Assembly (NCBI RefSeq): GCF_964019385.1
Contig: NC_088654.1
Span: 13,551,700 to 13,615,699 of the forward strand
Reading direction: 5' to 3'
Source: Sycon ciliatum
Lineage: Eukaryota; Porifera; Calcarea; Leucosolenida; Sycettidae
DNA length: 64,000 nucleotides
The position numbers and the translations under genes are program-made. Shown in pieces: positions 43,364-53,859 of this stretch. Positions within the stretch are counted from its first letter, which is position 1; each line of letters begins with the position of its first letter. The notes under the pieces were generated by a model, which did no database searches, had not been told where the DNA came from, and saw only the letters and a program-made list of their open reading frames with translations.

Positions 43364-44053
43364 GTGAGGTGGTACGTGCTGCTGTGGTCGTAGCTCATCA
43401 GTGAGTCACAGCGACCGATGGTACAGCCGCTCTTGATCTTCTTCCTGTAAAATCAAGAACAGCAATCGCAGACAGGTTCATCGATCGCAAGCAGTATAAC
43501 CTAGGAAAACAGTAGATCTACTGCCGTCTACCTGTCATCAGGCCGGTTTCGGAAAGCTTCACATTTCGTAGTGATCTAGTCCAAAACAATTCTACAAATG
43601 CTTTGGAAAAGAAAGAACTACATACAGTAGCTAGTGTTTTTGAAATATTGCACTCACCTCCGCTTTTCGACTGACGCTTCACAGTGTGGCGTGCGAAAAA
43701 AGGACACACCACAGTTTCATCCACCAGCGTCCGGATCGGAAGAGTGCATAATATTCCTCCTGAAAATCCTCCTCTGCCAAATGGCTGGAACACACGCGAA
43801 GGATTTACATTGTAGTCCCGAAATTGTCAAGCAAATAATTACATGTATGTCGCTTGATAGCTGCTATGGTACACTGCTCGGCCTGTGCCAAGCACAATCC
43901 TTCGGAAATTGGTGCAGGTTCATCCCAGGGGGTTGCCAGTACGATTATAGTAGCCAACAACACAGCCAGAAGCCATGATGGCAGCAAATACCCTATTCTT
44001 CCATGGACAAACAGAAAGAAGATGCGAAATCCGAGTGTGAAGTTCCCCTTTAA

Positions 44054-44795
44054 AGGGGAACTCCGGTCCAAAATCACCCCCATTTTATTGCGGAATCCAT
44101 TAGAGTATGTCGTAAGTGGTAGAATGGCGAAAACCGGAAGCTTCTACGACAAGGATAACATACCTATATTGCCAATTGCACAAATCCATGCTACGACAGG
44201 CGGGCAGGGGCCTCTTTCTTCGTGTCATTGTCGCATCCAGAGACGCAGCAGCGAGTCGTGACAATAAATCGGGCATGGCACAGAACAACAAGCACTTCAA
44301 CAATCAAAAAAATGTAATGGCCAAGGACTTTTCATTTTTGCTTCAATTATTGGAAAATTTCATCTGAGTGGATCATGGACCGGACTGAGAACGCTTTACG
44401 TCACAGGGTAGGCATATGCGGATAATGCCGGCAGGAAAATTGGCAGAATTCGGTACTTTTTCTGGTAAGTTTCATGCATGTTTGGTATGTGGATAAAGAA
44501 ATGGAGCAGAATTCGAGGAATTGCCCGCCATAAGGTTTGTATACATAAGGTTTGTATGGTTCTGCCAATTTCACTGCTTTTCGAGCAGAATCTGCCACCT
44601 TTTCGAGCATTATCCGCACACCCTAATCACAGGGTAGGCGGGGCCCCTCGTGCCAAATATGGAAAATTGCAATTGGTAATTTAGGAATGTTATCCTTGTC
44701 GTAGAAGCTTCCGGTTTTCGCCATTCTACCACTTACGACATACTCTAATGGATTCCGTAATAAAAATGGGGGTGATTTTGGACGGGAGTTGCCCT
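44054..44795. mobile_element. 742-bp TTAA-flanked MITE with long inverted repeats
   Basis: TTAA at 44050-44053 and 44796-44799. The left arm AGGGGAACTCCGGTCCAAAA, then GTATGTCGTAAGTGGTAGAA and CTTCTACGACAAGGATAACA, is mirrored at 44690-44795 over about 110 bp. No ORF was recognised. It abuts the larger TTAA element and shares one TTAA with it. Confidence 0.8.
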
Positions 44796-44814
44796 TTAAA
44801 ACATCATTGTGTTA

Positions 44815-44965
44815 CGCACACACATACATGCATACACATACGCATCCACACCCACACACACGCATGCACACACGCGTGCACACACACACACGCGCGCACG
44901 CACACACACATACCAACTCTTACACTCACACACACACGCACACACACACACACACACACATACCA
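44815..44965. repeat. CA-rich microsatellite
   Basis: Imperfect (CA)n with CG-containing variants, ending in a pure CACACA run. The long open frames here are artefacts of the repeat. Confidence 0.85.
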
Positions 44966-45395
44966 AATCTTACACTCTAGTACTGAATCCTACCCGGCTA
45001 CTTGACAAGACTCAAACTTGCCAAAGTCCCTAAATCAACGTCAACTACAACTGCGCTGCAGGGATCACGTCTGGCTCTGCCAACCGGGTTATGGTTGTAG
45101 TCAGGAGAACTACGCGTCCTCGCCTTGTAACATGCTGTCAAAATCGAAAAACATGTTAAACTATCAAGCAAGACTTCTGTATATACACAAAGACATGTAG
45201 GTTTGCGTAATGCCGCGATGAAGAAACGTTTATACTATATTCAGAAAAATGATTTGAATACAAAACAGGGTTTAAGAATTGTAGGCCGTTCTTACTCTGT
45301 TGATTTCACTCCTATGTTAGTACTAACACTTTTATCTCCCCGCAGTTCATTCACGTGCTTCTTTTAAAATACTTTGTTGTCTTTTTACCTTTCAG
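44966..45395. other. Unassigned intron sequence
   Basis: No motif recognised. It ends in the polypyrimidine tract of LRR exon E. Confidence 0.4.
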
Positions 45396-45467
45396 TGGAC
45401 TCGCATCCAATGAAATCCAGTTCCTTCCTCGAAATTTATTTTCAAAGAACGCTCATCTGGCACACCT
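45396..45467 (+). CDS. LRR-encoding 72-nt exon E
   Basis: The acceptor is CTTTTTACCTTTCAG and the donor GTAAGTATT. The phase is the same. It encodes SNEIQFLPRNLFSKNAHLAH: the LRR Asn, LP turn and Phe are all present. This is the last LRR exon I could find before the EGF exon 10.5 kb downstream. Confidence 0.82.
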
Positions 45468-45689
45468 GTAAGTATTTGAATCGGAAAATGTTTCAACCAC
45501 TCAGCAGAACTCATATTTCCCAAGCCGACATAATATAATAATATAATAATCTTTATTTCAGGATTACCTAAAGGCTGACGCCTACCGCGGGCATCTCTTA
45601 TATGTGTATATAGGAAGGAGCCAATTTGTTGTTGAAAGACAGAGACGTAATCTCGCACAACTTTTCCGATAGCTAGAAAGATACCGAAA

Positions 45690-46200
45690 GGGGAATAAAA
45701 AGAAAAAGGAAAAAGGATCAAGGAACTTCAAGTTACGCTAAAATGTCCCCTGACACCACCAGTTACTAAACATCAGTTCATCTGATAACATTGAACGACA
45801 CTGACCGCGGTAATGATGTTGTACAACTAACTGGCTAACAGCTCTAGCATATCTTGGATGGGTCCTCCAACTGTTTCCAATTTGGAAGGTTCTAAGTTTA
45901 TATAATAACATAGGAGGGGCAGGTGAGCACCACCAAGACAAGCACGAGCTGAAAATCTCAGCTGTGAAGGACGTTGGCGGATGCTCATGCATGTCGATGA
46001 CGATACTGGCAGGACCATTTTACAATACAGTCTAACCTCGATTCCAGGACGCAAAGAAACATTCCACACAACTTGTGTGGCTCAAAGATGCGAAGATCAA
46101 TAGTAGGGTAGGCTACGCGGACAAGATTCATGCAAACCCGAGCGCCTCAGTAAAACAGCACTGTCCTTCGACTATGACAACTTAGATGGACAATAAGCAG
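45690..46200. mobile_element. MITE-family copy (long form, right end missing)
   Basis: It starts GGATCAAGGAACTTCAAGTT, then ACACCACCAGTTACTAAACA, includes a variant of the palindrome at 45874 (TTTCCAATTTGGAA), and continues with the interior shared with 36010-36290 (CATGCATGTCGATGACGATA, ACACAACTTGTGTGGCTCAA). Confidence 0.6.
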
Positions 46201-46310
46201 TGGTAACAAGCCACAGTTTCACAAGAAGATCATTTCGCCATATAGATAAAGACGGCTCATCAGGTGTGCAAGAATGGATTCGGATAGAGAGCCAAGGATA
46301 CATTTATAGT

Positions 46311-46520
46311 AACGAAAAAGAACCAATGAACTACAAGTTACCCTATAATGGCCAACACCACCAGTTACTAAACAATCAGCTCATGCGATAACATTGCACG
46401 ACACTGACCGACGATACTGACGTTCTACAACTAACTAGGTAAAAGCTTTAGCATATAGTGGATTCGCACTCCAACAGCCTTCCAACTTGGAAGGTTCTGA
46501 GTTATACTCGTATGATATTG
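46311..46520. mobile_element. MITE-family copy (left half)
   Basis: AATGAACTACAAGTTACCCT, then CAACACCACCAGTTACTAAA, through the palindrome CCTTCCAACTTGGAAGG (46479-46495). It stops after GAGTTATAC. Confidence 0.6.
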
Positions 46521-46772
46521 TTCCGCGCAATCTGAGAATTTGCGCAATCTGAGAATTCCCAGATTACGCCGCCCAGTCACGGTACAACCGCGTTTCTGAC
46601 CTTCTAGGAGACTTTTGCGAGCACCCTCAAGTAAGTGTGTGGTTCGTGCAATCTGTGGATTTCTCTCAAAATCTGAAGAGCACAGCGACTTCATGTGGGG
46701 CGCAGTCTGCGGGTGCAATCTGTGTATTGCGTTGAAAATCATGGAGAGCACAGCGAATACGTGTGGGGCCAA
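46521..46772. other. Short degenerate tandem words
   Basis: About 60-75-bp degenerate repeats (GTGCAATCTGTGGATTTCTC, then GAGCACAGCGAATACGTG) that reappear at 47718-47860, on the other side of the inverted pair. Confidence 0.45.
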
Positions 46773-47715
46773 GGCTCCGGCGGATTATGCTCGCGAAATC
46801 ATGGAATTATGCTTTCAAGGATTCTCGCATTATGCTCATAAAATCCTCATATTATGCTTTGGCACACGGCGATATTATATTCACTTTGTTGTACTTATGG
46901 AGCCTCAAAGTTCGGAAATTGTGCTTTTTTCGTACTTGCAAGTTGCAAGTGGCCATAAGTACAACAAAATACATGAGTATCCCCATATCAAGGTGTCCAT
47001 GCATGTTATAGATCAACATAGAAAAGAGAAAACATTACTTCTTCTATTCATCACTTGATTTCAGTTGTACTTCAGGAAAAATATTATTTCATTGCCAAAT
47101 TGGTTTGAGTTACCTTTGCAAATTATCATGTTCAACTCACGGTCTTCGTAATCATCATACTCGTCCAACCGATGTCACCCTCACCCTGCGAATAATCAGC
47201 TCATCTCTCCCGTAGCTCAACTTCTCCTTCCATCATGACTGAACATCAACTATACATCAATTTCCAGCAATATCGATAGCCTGCAGTTATATTGACTTCG
47301 TAACATGCATAATGTACAAATGTAATGTAAACGGAGTTTTGCGAACTACCCGCCACTATCTCGTCCGCCCCGAGATACCTGATGAAGGCTGATTCACTCG
47401 CATCTTCTGCTACATGTACTGTGTCAGTGTGAGAAAGAACTTTGAAGAAGAAGAGTTCGAGTATACAATACTGTATTGCCATGATTTCTACCCTGGCTTT
47501 CACTGAAAACACTATCTGCATGATTTCCGAACCCTTTACCATGCAAACCACCAGCAATGATCATGTGCATTGTGCACAATTGTATAGCCTACCTACTAGA
47601 ACTGTGGTATAATGGTGTAGTTATGCTCCTACCTCCGCGAGGATGCCAAATTATCCTCCAAATTTTCAACCACCAAATTATCCCAATAATTATGCCGGCA
47701 TAATCCGCCGGTGCC
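46773..47715. mobile_element. Candidate DNA element bounded by inverted GGCGGATTATGC ends
   Basis: GGCTCCGGCGGATTATGCTC at 46773 is mirrored by GGCATAATCCGCCGGTGCC at 47697-47715. The interior has no transposase. The same degenerate tandem words lie on both outer sides, so the true element could be larger. An LRR-like stretch near 47065-47125 lacks splice support. Confidence 0.4.
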
Positions 47716-48190
47716 TACTGAGTGGGGCGCAACTTGTGGTTCGAGTTCCGTGGTAAAAAAGACCAGGAGCATAGCGAATCCATGAGGGACATCATCTGTA
47801 GGCGCAATCTGTGGATTTCTTTGAAAAAACATGAAGAGCACCGCGAATCCGTTTTGAGCGAAATGTAACAAGACTCTTGTACGGGCAAAGCAAATTTGCT
47901 TACATTATATTATGACAGAAAATCTCAATATAAAAAATAATAAAATAATAAATGAACAAAACGTCAAGAATCTGAAGAAAGAAAAAACTCAATCCAATTC
48001 TTTGTTGCCGTAACGGGAACTAAAACCCAACACAAATCTGAGAAGATGGCAGTTGGCGGTCACGCTGCAACGAAATCACCAAACGTAAGCACTAACAATG
48101 CGGAAACATGGTTGCAGGAGACAAACTACAAGTAAGCAAGCAACGCATAATTATAAAGAAACAATCAGACAATTAAAACACGTTTAATAC
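47716..48190. other. Unassigned sequence 3' of the RLE element
   Basis: Begins with the degenerate words described for 46521-46772, then AT-rich sequence. The 3' terminus of the minus-strand LINE lies within about 48100-48190, without an obvious tail. Confidence 0.4.
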
Positions 48191-48193
48191 CGT

Positions 48194-50715
48194 CTAGGCC
48201 AGTGACCTGCACAGGCAGCGGTGCAAGAAGCCGTGGTCTTGCCTGCGGCCATACGAACCCCTGCAACCGCGGAAGCATGTTATGGCCCAACGGAGCAGGG
48301 TAAACGACAGGAGGCTCCGAAGCTCACCCATCACCACGGAGTAGGCAAGCTCGCTATGCTTCTCCACCAGTTGCGATGACAGTGCCTTCAAACACAATGT
48401 CGTCTCTTTACCGCACATGCCGGAGGTACTGAAAACGAGAGGCGTGAAGTTTCTACGATCCACTCTGTTCACTCTGTCACAGTATGTTCTTTTTGCCTTT
48501 TCATGCGCCTGGAGCTGACTCAGGACTTCCGAACGAGACAGCAGGGAAGCTTTGGGGTGAGTGACCCGTACATCAAAGAAAGCATCGTGCTGGCTCGACC
48601 AAAAGCCCCGAGCCCGAATATCCAGGCGTGCTCCTGCCGACCGGTTGGCTGAACGGCCTGGCAAATCCTCTCCCTCATATGGGAGCAGAGTCGGCTCAGT
48701 CTCCACAACCTTCACCACCTCTCGCATCACCTCTGCCAGGAGATCTCGAATCTCATTATGGCGAGCGATGGGGTATCCCCCCACATGGGCACGCTAAAGC
48801 ATGATCCGTGGTGAGGGCAGCCCCACACACACAGGTACTGGGGAGGCCATCCAAAGAAAGACCGTAACGCAGGCACAGTGCATCACGGAAATCGGCTTTG
48901 TTCAGAATTGTTACTCTGTGCATGAGGGAAGGAGGTGTTGTGAGCCAGCTGGAGACTCCTTTTTCACCAGCCGTCTCCAGAAGCAACTGCTGTTGTGGTG
49001 ATACGGTGCCATGAAGGTTCCGGGATTGATCCTCATGTTCCCTCATCTGCACAGACCGGAGCTGGCGGGCAGTTTCGCGCACTGCGCCAATGGCGTCCAT
49101 GACCGGATCAGCCTCAACGGGGACAATCGCTGAATCCGGGACCGCTGTCAATGCGGCAACAACACCGGGGGCTGCGCGCTTGAATTCAATGCAGCAGGGG
49201 AAATCACCGGCCTGCCGGCTCGGGGCCGTCACAAAGCGGGCTTCGTCCGGGGTGCTGGCACCAGCAAGCGCAGGTACTTGAGTTGTCGGAGCAGCGTAAC
49301 CCGGCAGCTCAAGCCGGATCAGCGGTGCTGTGGTCCTGATGGAAGCATCGTGCTCTTGTCGCGCCATGGAGCTAAGAACGGGAATGGCCAGACCACCAAA
49401 ACGAACTGCCATGGCCAAGAGCTCGCGGAAGGACCCCGAACCCGAGACATTGTGCCCAAGGAGAGTCGGCAGCAGGACGGTATTTAGCACGTCATCCACG
49501 CTGGTAATGATGTCGCTGGGGCATGCCATCGCCTGCAGATGGTACTTGCACCTGCTCGATGAGCCTCTAGTGTTTCGGTGTAGGCAGCGTGAGGCTGAGT
49601 CTTGGCCATCACCGCCAGGACCCGCAGTTCATCAGCCCATTTCCCTGCCAACTCCGACAGATATCCATGGCAGAATTTTCGGGTGCCTATTCCGCCGCCC
49701 AGGTACCGGAATCCAGAACATGTGACTCTGATGCCCGTTCCTCCAAAGATGTCTCTTGCTCTGTCAAGTACATCAGCCTTAACAACCAGCACGGTCTTGG
49801 ATGGGTTTGGATGGTACCCATATCCAGGTCCTACCGCCTTCAGCTCATCCCAATATGTACGCAGGGGCTGGAGCCAGTCAGCTGCCGAATCATCATCTGC
49901 ATACCACAACTGCGTGAAATTAGGGCATACCTGGGCCAGATTCTTGACTAGGGGGCTGATGGCGACTGCGTATATAGCCATAGCAAGCGGATCTCCCTGG
50001 CAGGTTCCTTCGGCCGACAACACTTTGCCTCCACCGCTCACAAAAAGGCGAATTGGGCTGGAATAGGTGTTCACGAATACTCTTGCCAACGCTGGACACG
50101 GACGAGGCAAGTTGTGTAGAGCGACTTGTCTGTTTAGACTGTTAAACGCATTTGACTCATCCACCATCAGAACGCCTTCCACCATTGGGCGTGCAAACAA
50201 GGCTGACATGGTGTGAACCGCGGCCTCGCATGCAGGTGGCACACCCACACACGTCTGCAATGGGGCAATGGGGCCGTCACTCTTCTTACGTCGCTCTCCA
50301 CAACAGTCATGATCGCGCGGCAGATTAAACGTCGGCAGACCTCCCCAACGGCAATTGGGCGAACACCAGGTTTCTTATCTAGGGGTATGAGGCGTGCCGA
50401 GGTGAAGCCAATCATAGCATCAGCCTCGAGAGTCTCCGTGCACAGGCACCTTGCAGCCGCAGCCAGAGCACAGCAAAGACGATCCAAGGCTTCCCTGTAG
50501 CAGGTTGTCATCCTGCACCAGGCGTCCGAATCGAGGCCCGAGGGGCCAGACGAGCCTTTCATTTGTCGGCTGAGCTTTTTGATCACCTCGGGGGTTAGCC
50601 TCTGAAATATCACAGGAAGAGCCGGCTCTGCCTCCCCAGGTAGAACAACATCATCATGAGGCACTGCAGGCGAAATCGGGCCACAGATTGCCGCCACACG
50701 GATGCACTTTGCTCT
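48194..50715 (-). pseudogene. RLE-type non-LTR retrotransposon, 5'-truncated, three frameshifts
   Basis: The minus strand encodes, in four consecutive frames, one RT-endonuclease polyprotein. RT region: GVRPIAVGEVCRRLI, MVDESNAFNSLNRQVALHN, EGTCQGDPLAMAIYAVAI and WYADDDSAAD. Then a zinc knuckle CVCGAALTTDHALACPCGG and a restriction-like endonuclease (RHNEIRDLLAE, ARLDIRARGFW, DAFFDVRVTHP). The order RT, CCHC, then PD-(D/E)xK-like domain is that of R2/NeSL/Hero/Utopia-type elements. Breaks: an 8-bp tandem duplication CCCCATTG near 50265-50280; a frameshift near 49560; and an extra G in a G6 run at about 48775-48782. The element starts at about 50715 inside RT, so the N-terminal DNA-binding region is missing. 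Confidence 0.8.
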
Positions 50716-50744
50716 TCATGATTTTTCAACGAAATCCACACATT

Positions 50745-50850
50745 GCACCCATAGACTCTGGTGGTGTTAGTGAACATTATAGCGTAACTTGTAGTTCCTT
50801 GGTCCCTTTTCGTTTCTATAAATTTATCCTTAGCTCGTCATCCAAGTCCA
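50745..50850. mobile_element. MITE-family right-end fragment
   Basis: GGTGGTGTTAGTGAACATTA, then GCGTAACTTGTAGTTCCTTG and TCGTCATCCAAGTCC. It directly flanks the 5' end of the RLE element. Confidence 0.6.
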
Positions 50851-52231
50851 AAAATTAAAAAAATCCCAGAGGAAGATTGGCACCAGAAATTTCCGTCTAA
50901 CGCCATGCAAATTTCTTTGCCCACATGTGCATCCTAAAATCGCACAAAGTTGAGGAATTCAAAGTAAAACTAGGATATACAAATTGTACAGATCGCGACT
51001 GGCGTGTGTTTTAACTGCCATTTTCTCAGCAAGGCTTCATAAAAATGGGGATAGTATACCATTGGAAACCATACTTGAAAGTTATTCTTTGAAGTTGCGT
51101 GATGAAGTATCATGGTCGCTGTGAGACTCGTTTTGACCAAGATTACCGAATTGTAGAATTGCCACCATCCTCGCCGCAGATGCAGCTCCCCCAAACTAGA
51201 GTTTCAAAGAAAGAAAATCCTATCCGATTCATCCATGTCGCCCTTCTTCCAGGCTACGAGTTCCCAGTAAACTGTTGGGTATTATAGCAAAGAATAAAAA
51301 ATCTATTTTCTTCCAAGTACGACTTGAAACTGGTATCCTCTGTTTCTCAAACATTGACCATTCCACAACTCTTTCCTTGCTGGGAGATTTGGGGTTTGGA
51401 AGTGATCGCCAGGACATTGATCTGGCCTAGATTGGAATCTCAGAGGCCAGAGGGTCCATTCAAGATGGATCAATTCCTGTGTTTTGTAATAGACCTCATA
51501 CACCAGAATATGCATTCAATGTACTGAGAGTGCTCAACACAACGGAGGCAAAGTGTATTACACATGACAAAAAGGCGTTTGTTTGCTGCTACTCTGAGTC
51601 TCATTATCATGTAATCCTCAGGCTAGACTGCATTGCAGAATCTCTGTCCTTTTCTGCCACTTTGTACATTCTGTCGCCGTATTCAGATTTATCGGTGACA
51701 ACAAGCTTGCACGTTCCACAAACAATCTGTGTCCGTTGGCAAGTGTAAGGAGTCAATTGCAAGGTTTTCACGCCTCCTCAGCAGTAAAGAACAAGATCTC
51801 TCAAAGTAAGGTCAAACAATGGATAAGACTACTGTTCAATGTTAGAAGAAGTTCAATAATCTAGTGCTAACTCATAATATGCCTTGTTGTTTGTTTGTAT
51901 TCTATATTTACAGTGGGAAGTCCAAAACAGGCCCTAGTCTAATAACAATGGTCCCACTAGTGAGGGAATGCTGTATATATGTGCACAAGGATCAGTGAGT
52001 GTAACAGCAACTAGTAGGGAAAGAAAAAGAGAAAAGAAAACCAACTCAAAACAGGAGTTGCGACTCGCCTAGAGAGAAAATAACGTAAAGAGCAGTGCAT
52101 ACTAAATTTTGTAAAAAGGCTTATTTATCTGGTAAGCCTTGCTGAGACGTTTCTCACTTCAGATATACCGGACAGTTTAGTGAAAATACCCAGTTTTATG
52201 TTACATTCGGAGTTCACGACATGCGCCAAGA
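50851..52231. other. Unassigned intronic or intergenic sequence
   Basis: No domain, tandem repeat or inverted repeat was recognised in about 1.4 kb. Confidence 0.35.
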
Positions 52232-52423
52232 ATGAACACATTTGTCCGACACGACCTAAAAATGCTTCTGTTGTCTGTGCAAGATCGAGGTAGTCCGGTT
52301 ATGCTGGGAATTGTCTATCATCCTCCCAGCGAGGCCGAGTCCTTCTGGGAGAAACTTGCAGAAGTTGTAGACACCGGTCAGTCATCCAGGCTTGGTGTCT
52401 CTCTGGCGTTGGGTCACCTCTAG
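52232..52423 (+). pseudogene. LINE endonuclease fragment
   Basis: A short open frame contains VMLGIVYHPPSEAESFWEKL, typical of the mid-region of APE-type LINE endonucleases (VxGVxYRPPS...FW). No flanking LINE sequence is left. A small relic. Confidence 0.45.
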
Positions 52424-52466
52424 GGGGTTTCCAACCGAATCGCAACCAATGAGTTTTAATTTTTGG

Positions 52467-52837
52467 AAGAACAAAAAGGACGGAGGAACTACAGGTTACG
52501 CTATAATGTCCACTAACACCACAAGTTACTAAAGTTTAGTAACTTGTGGATTGATCTTCACATCTTTTGAGCCACACGAGTTGTGTGGAATGTGCTTATT
52601 CTGGTTGCGCTCAACTTCTCCTCCTTATGGTATTTCTATAACTTGGAACCTTCCAAGTTGGAACGCTGTTGGAGTGCACATCCAAGATGTGTAAGTGCTC
52701 TTAGTCAGTTACCTGTAGAACGTCAGTACCGTCGGTCAGTGTCGTGCAATGTTATCCCATGAGCTGATTGTTTAGTAACTGGTGGTGTTACTGGACATTA
52801 TTGCTTAACTTGCAGTTCCCCGGTCCTTTTTGTTCTT
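52467..52837. mobile_element. Complete copy of the palindrome-bearing MITE
   Basis: Left end AAGAACAAAAAGGACGGAGG, then AACTACAGGTTACGCTATAA; the right end (52770-52837) is the inverted match ending GGTCCTTTTTGTTCTT. Terminal repeats are about 65 bp with mismatches. The central palindrome region is at 52645-52664. At 371 bp it defines the family limits used for the fragments. Confidence 0.75.
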
Positions 52838-53219
52838 CTATAAAATTAATCTTACCTTTACATCCGAAAGGGTTTAACCCTTTTTAAGAGAAACAGGAAA
52901 ATGAAGTTGAAGACACAGAGCTCTCCTTCTCACCACCACCACCATCAGCACATAGATGATGACACAGCAACGCCATAGCTCGATGGCGACGTACGTTTCG
53001 TACGGAGCTTCATACGGAGCTTGACTCGGGACACCATATTATTTATCAACCATAAGGACAGTAGCTTGACTCGGGAGAATGAAGTTGAAGACACCACTGC
53101 AGCTGTACTTACGGTGGATAAATATGGTATCCCGAGTCAAGCTCCGTATGAAGACATCCAAGAGGAAGATTGCCTAATGACTCCCGCGTCAAGCTCCGTA
53201 TGAAGACATCCAAGAAGAA

Positions 53220-53262
53220 GATTGCCTGATGAGTCCAGCGGGGCGAAACGTACGTCGCAAAC
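53220..53262 (+). ncRNA. Type I hammerhead ribozyme, 352-bp family, copy 1
   Basis: Stem I strand GATTGC (53220-53225); core CTGATGA (53226-53232); stem II GTCC, loop AGCG, GGGC (one U-G pair); core GAAA (53245-53248); minimal stem III CGTACG; cleavage triplet GTC with expected cleavage after 53256; stem I partner GCAAAC (four pairs, then mismatch). The catalytic core is complete. The weakened stem I suggests this copy is less active than copy 2. Confidence 0.8.
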
Positions 53263-53571
53263 GAAACTATGCCGTTCCTGTGTCATCATCTATGTGCCAT
53301 GTGCTACTTGATGTACCAGCCTGCTTTGCCGGATACCACCAGCCATGCATCGACCAGGCGCCAGGCGCGAACTGATGGTGGTGGTGGTGAGAAGGAGAGC
53401 TCTGTGCCTGAACTTTGCAGCCTAGAGAGCGTGTGTGGGCAGGCGTGTGTTTACCGCCATATTGCCGGGTGTGTCTTTACCACCATATTTATCAACCATA
53501 AGTACAGCTGCAGTGGTGACTTCAACTTCATTCTCCCGAATCAAGCTCCGTATAAAGACATCCAAGAAGAA

Positions 53572-53615
53572 GATTGCCTGATGAGTCCAGCGGGGACGAA
53601 ACGTACGTCGCAATC
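53572..53615 (+). ncRNA. Type I hammerhead ribozyme, 352-bp family, copy 2 (canonical)
   Basis: GATTGC (53572-53577) pairs fully with GCAATC (53610-53615) as stem I. The core CTGATGA (53578-53584), stem II GTCC, loop AGCGG, GGAC (all Watson-Crick), core GAAA (53598-53601), a two-to-three-pair stem III within ACGTACGT, and the triplet GTC (cleavage after 53609) meet every hammerhead rule. Cleavage at this and the first copy would release a 353-nt RNA. Confidence 0.9.
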
Positions 53616-53859
53616 GAGCTATGTCGTTGCTGTGTCATCATCTATGTGCCATGCGCTACTTGATGTACCAGCCTGCTATGCCGGATACCGCCAGCCATGC
53701 ATCGACCAGGCGCCAGGCGCGAACTGATGGTGGTGGTGGTGAGAAGGAGAGCTCTGTGCCAGAACTTTGCAGCCTAGAGAGCGTGTGTGGGCAGGCGTGT
53801 GTTTACCGCCATATTGCCAGGTGTGTCTTTACCACTATATTTATCAGCAACAGGAAATG

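Larger units (their letters stand above)
40779..44049. mobile_element. 3.3-kb TTAA-flanked DNA transposon-like element
   Basis: TTAA at 40775-40778 and 44050-44053 flanks inverted ends. The left end AGGGGAACTACACCC matches the reverse complement of the right end (AGGGGAACTTCACAC). TTAA duplication is characteristic of piggyBac-type transposition, but no piggyBac transposase was recognised. Inside are a spliced-looking acidic exon (41052-41308, +), a CA-rich stretch (about 41780-41970) and a 342-residue minus-strand ORF. Confidence 0.6.
52896..53850 (+). repeat. 352-bp tandem repeat with hammerheads, plus inverted partial units
   Basis: From about 53190 to 53850 nearly two direct units with a 352-bp period share GCTACTTGATGTACCAGCCT, CATCGACCAGGCGCCAGGCG, GAAGGAGAGCTCTGTGCC and TTTACCGCCATATTGCC. 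To the left, partial units occur in inverted orientation (52896-53060 and about 53060-53150). A short direct partial with a mutated ribozyme (CCTAATGACTCCC) is at 53120-53200. Each intact unit carries a plus-strand hammerhead. Confidence 0.85.

Noticed and set aside
44809-45033. His/Thr-rich ORFs at 44789-45033
   Set aside because: Produced by the CA microsatellite.
47060-47130. Another LRR exon (FRKNIISLPNWF-like reading)
   Set aside because: The phase after the nearest AG does not match the other exons and no donor follows. Possibly a decayed exon, but unsupported.
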